DNA of 13,972 nucleotides from Thermaceae bacterium (GTDB lineage Bacteria; Deinococcota; Deinococci; Deinococcales; Marinithermaceae). A model generated the notes under the pieces. It searched no databases. It was not told the origin of the DNA and was given only the letters and a program-made list of their open reading frames with translations. Below, piece after piece: positions 13,679 through 13,972 of the stretch. How positions within the stretch are numbered: position 1 is the stretch's first letter; each line of letters starts with the position of its first letter. Where the stretch lies: contig JALVVO010000078.1 of the NCBI GenBank assembly GCA_027023345.1, forward strand, positions 1-13,972, in the 5' to 3' direction. The position numbers were made by a program, and so were the translations under genes.

Positions 13679-13972
13679 ATGCGCGTCGCCGGCTGGATCT
13701 TTACCCTGCTTTTCCTCCTCGCCCTGGCGGTGCTCGCCGCCTTTGCCGCCCTCTACCCCGAGGCCCGCTACGGCGTGCTCGGCCTCGGCCCCTACCCGCT
13801 CTGGGGCTGGCTTGCGTTCATGCTCCTCTTGGGGGGGCTCTTGGTCTTCGTCTGGTTGCCCGCGCTCCACCTCCGGGCGGCGGCCGAGCGGCGGCGCCTT
13901 TCGCGGGAGCTCGCCGAGGTGCGAAGGGAGCTCGAGGCGCTGAGGCGGGCCCACCCCGAGGAGGTTCCCCGC
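13679..13972 (+). CDS. LapA-like (DUF1049-type) small membrane protein, 5' part
   Basis: An open frame starts at the ATG at 13679 and runs off the window; 98 residues are visible. It has a hydrophobic segment at about 5-25, a short polar loop (YPEARYG) with a Leu/Gly/Pro-rich stretch, a second hydrophobic segment at about 42-63, and a cytoplasmic heptad-like basic/acidic helix (66-91, LRAAAERRRLSRELAEVRRE) suggesting a coiled coil. Two membrane helices followed by a coiled coil is the layout of LapA/DUF1049 proteins; the assignment rests on this layout, not on strict motifs. Coding is supported by strong G/C bias at third codon positions and by the -10 box seven bases upstream. It lies 52 nt after secDF and probably has its own promoter. 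Confidence 0.65.
   Translation, partial: MRVAGWIFTLLFLLALAVLAAFAALYPEARYGVLGLGPYPLWGWLAFMLLLGGLLVFVWLPALHLRAAAERRRLSRELAEVRRELEALRRAHPEEVPR

Noticed and set aside
13572..13943. Plus-strand frame of 123 codons overlapping the secDF end and the LapA-like gene
   Set aside because: It is Ser/Pro/Arg-rich out-of-frame sequence; the frame beginning at 13679 has membrane segments, a coiled coil and a correctly placed -10 box.

Overview
This window looks like chromosomal core DNA from a thermophilic member of the Deinococcota, family Thermaceae (Thermus, Oceanithermus or Marinithermus type). The basis is the very high GC content with strongly GC-biased third codon positions, a single fused SecDF, a short IF2 (574 aa) with almost no N-terminal extension, a TAXI-type TRAP transporter, and TATAAT-like -10 boxes 6-9 nt upstream of start codons, as in leaderless Deinococcota genes. 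The genus is an inference; I could not search. There is no phage, insertion sequence, CRISPR, tRNA or rRNA signal. The longest stretch without a gene is 213 nt (7126-7338), and it holds two divergent promoters.

Left part (1-3573): the 3' end of mltG (endolytic murein transglycosylase) converges with and overlaps a minus-strand VOC/glyoxalase-fold gene. That gene diverges from a class II aldolase/adducin-family gene with an unrecognised N-terminal domain. A 125-nt spacer built from degenerate GTRCGTRGT units forms a long imperfect palindrome. It is followed by a zinc-dependent medium-chain dehydrogenase. A perfect hairpin terminator separates this block from the next.

Middle part (3579-7194, minus strand): a two-gene TRAP transporter operon of the TAXI family. 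A periplasmic binding protein is followed by a fused 4TM/12TM permease, with a terminator-like hairpin between them that could keep the binding protein in excess. A promoter with a perfect TTGACA box precedes it.

Right part (7249-13626, plus strand): an information-processing and secretion cluster, rimP-nusA-ylxR-infB-(small membrane ORF)-secDF. It covers 30S maturation, transcription elongation/termination, RNA binding, translation initiation and protein export. Its promoter (TTGTCC-17-TATACT) is followed by a short leader dominated by a perfect terminator-like hairpin, which suggests NusA-sensitive attenuation. An exact 18-bp tandem repeat sits upstream of secDF. The window ends inside a LapA-like small membrane protein gene whose -10 box lies 7 nt before its ATG.

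I found no clearly new multi-gene system. The most interesting signals are regulatory (rimP leader hairpin, TRAP intra-operon hairpin, GTRCGTRGT palindrome, tandem repeat before secDF), plus the aldolase with an unknown N-terminal domain.
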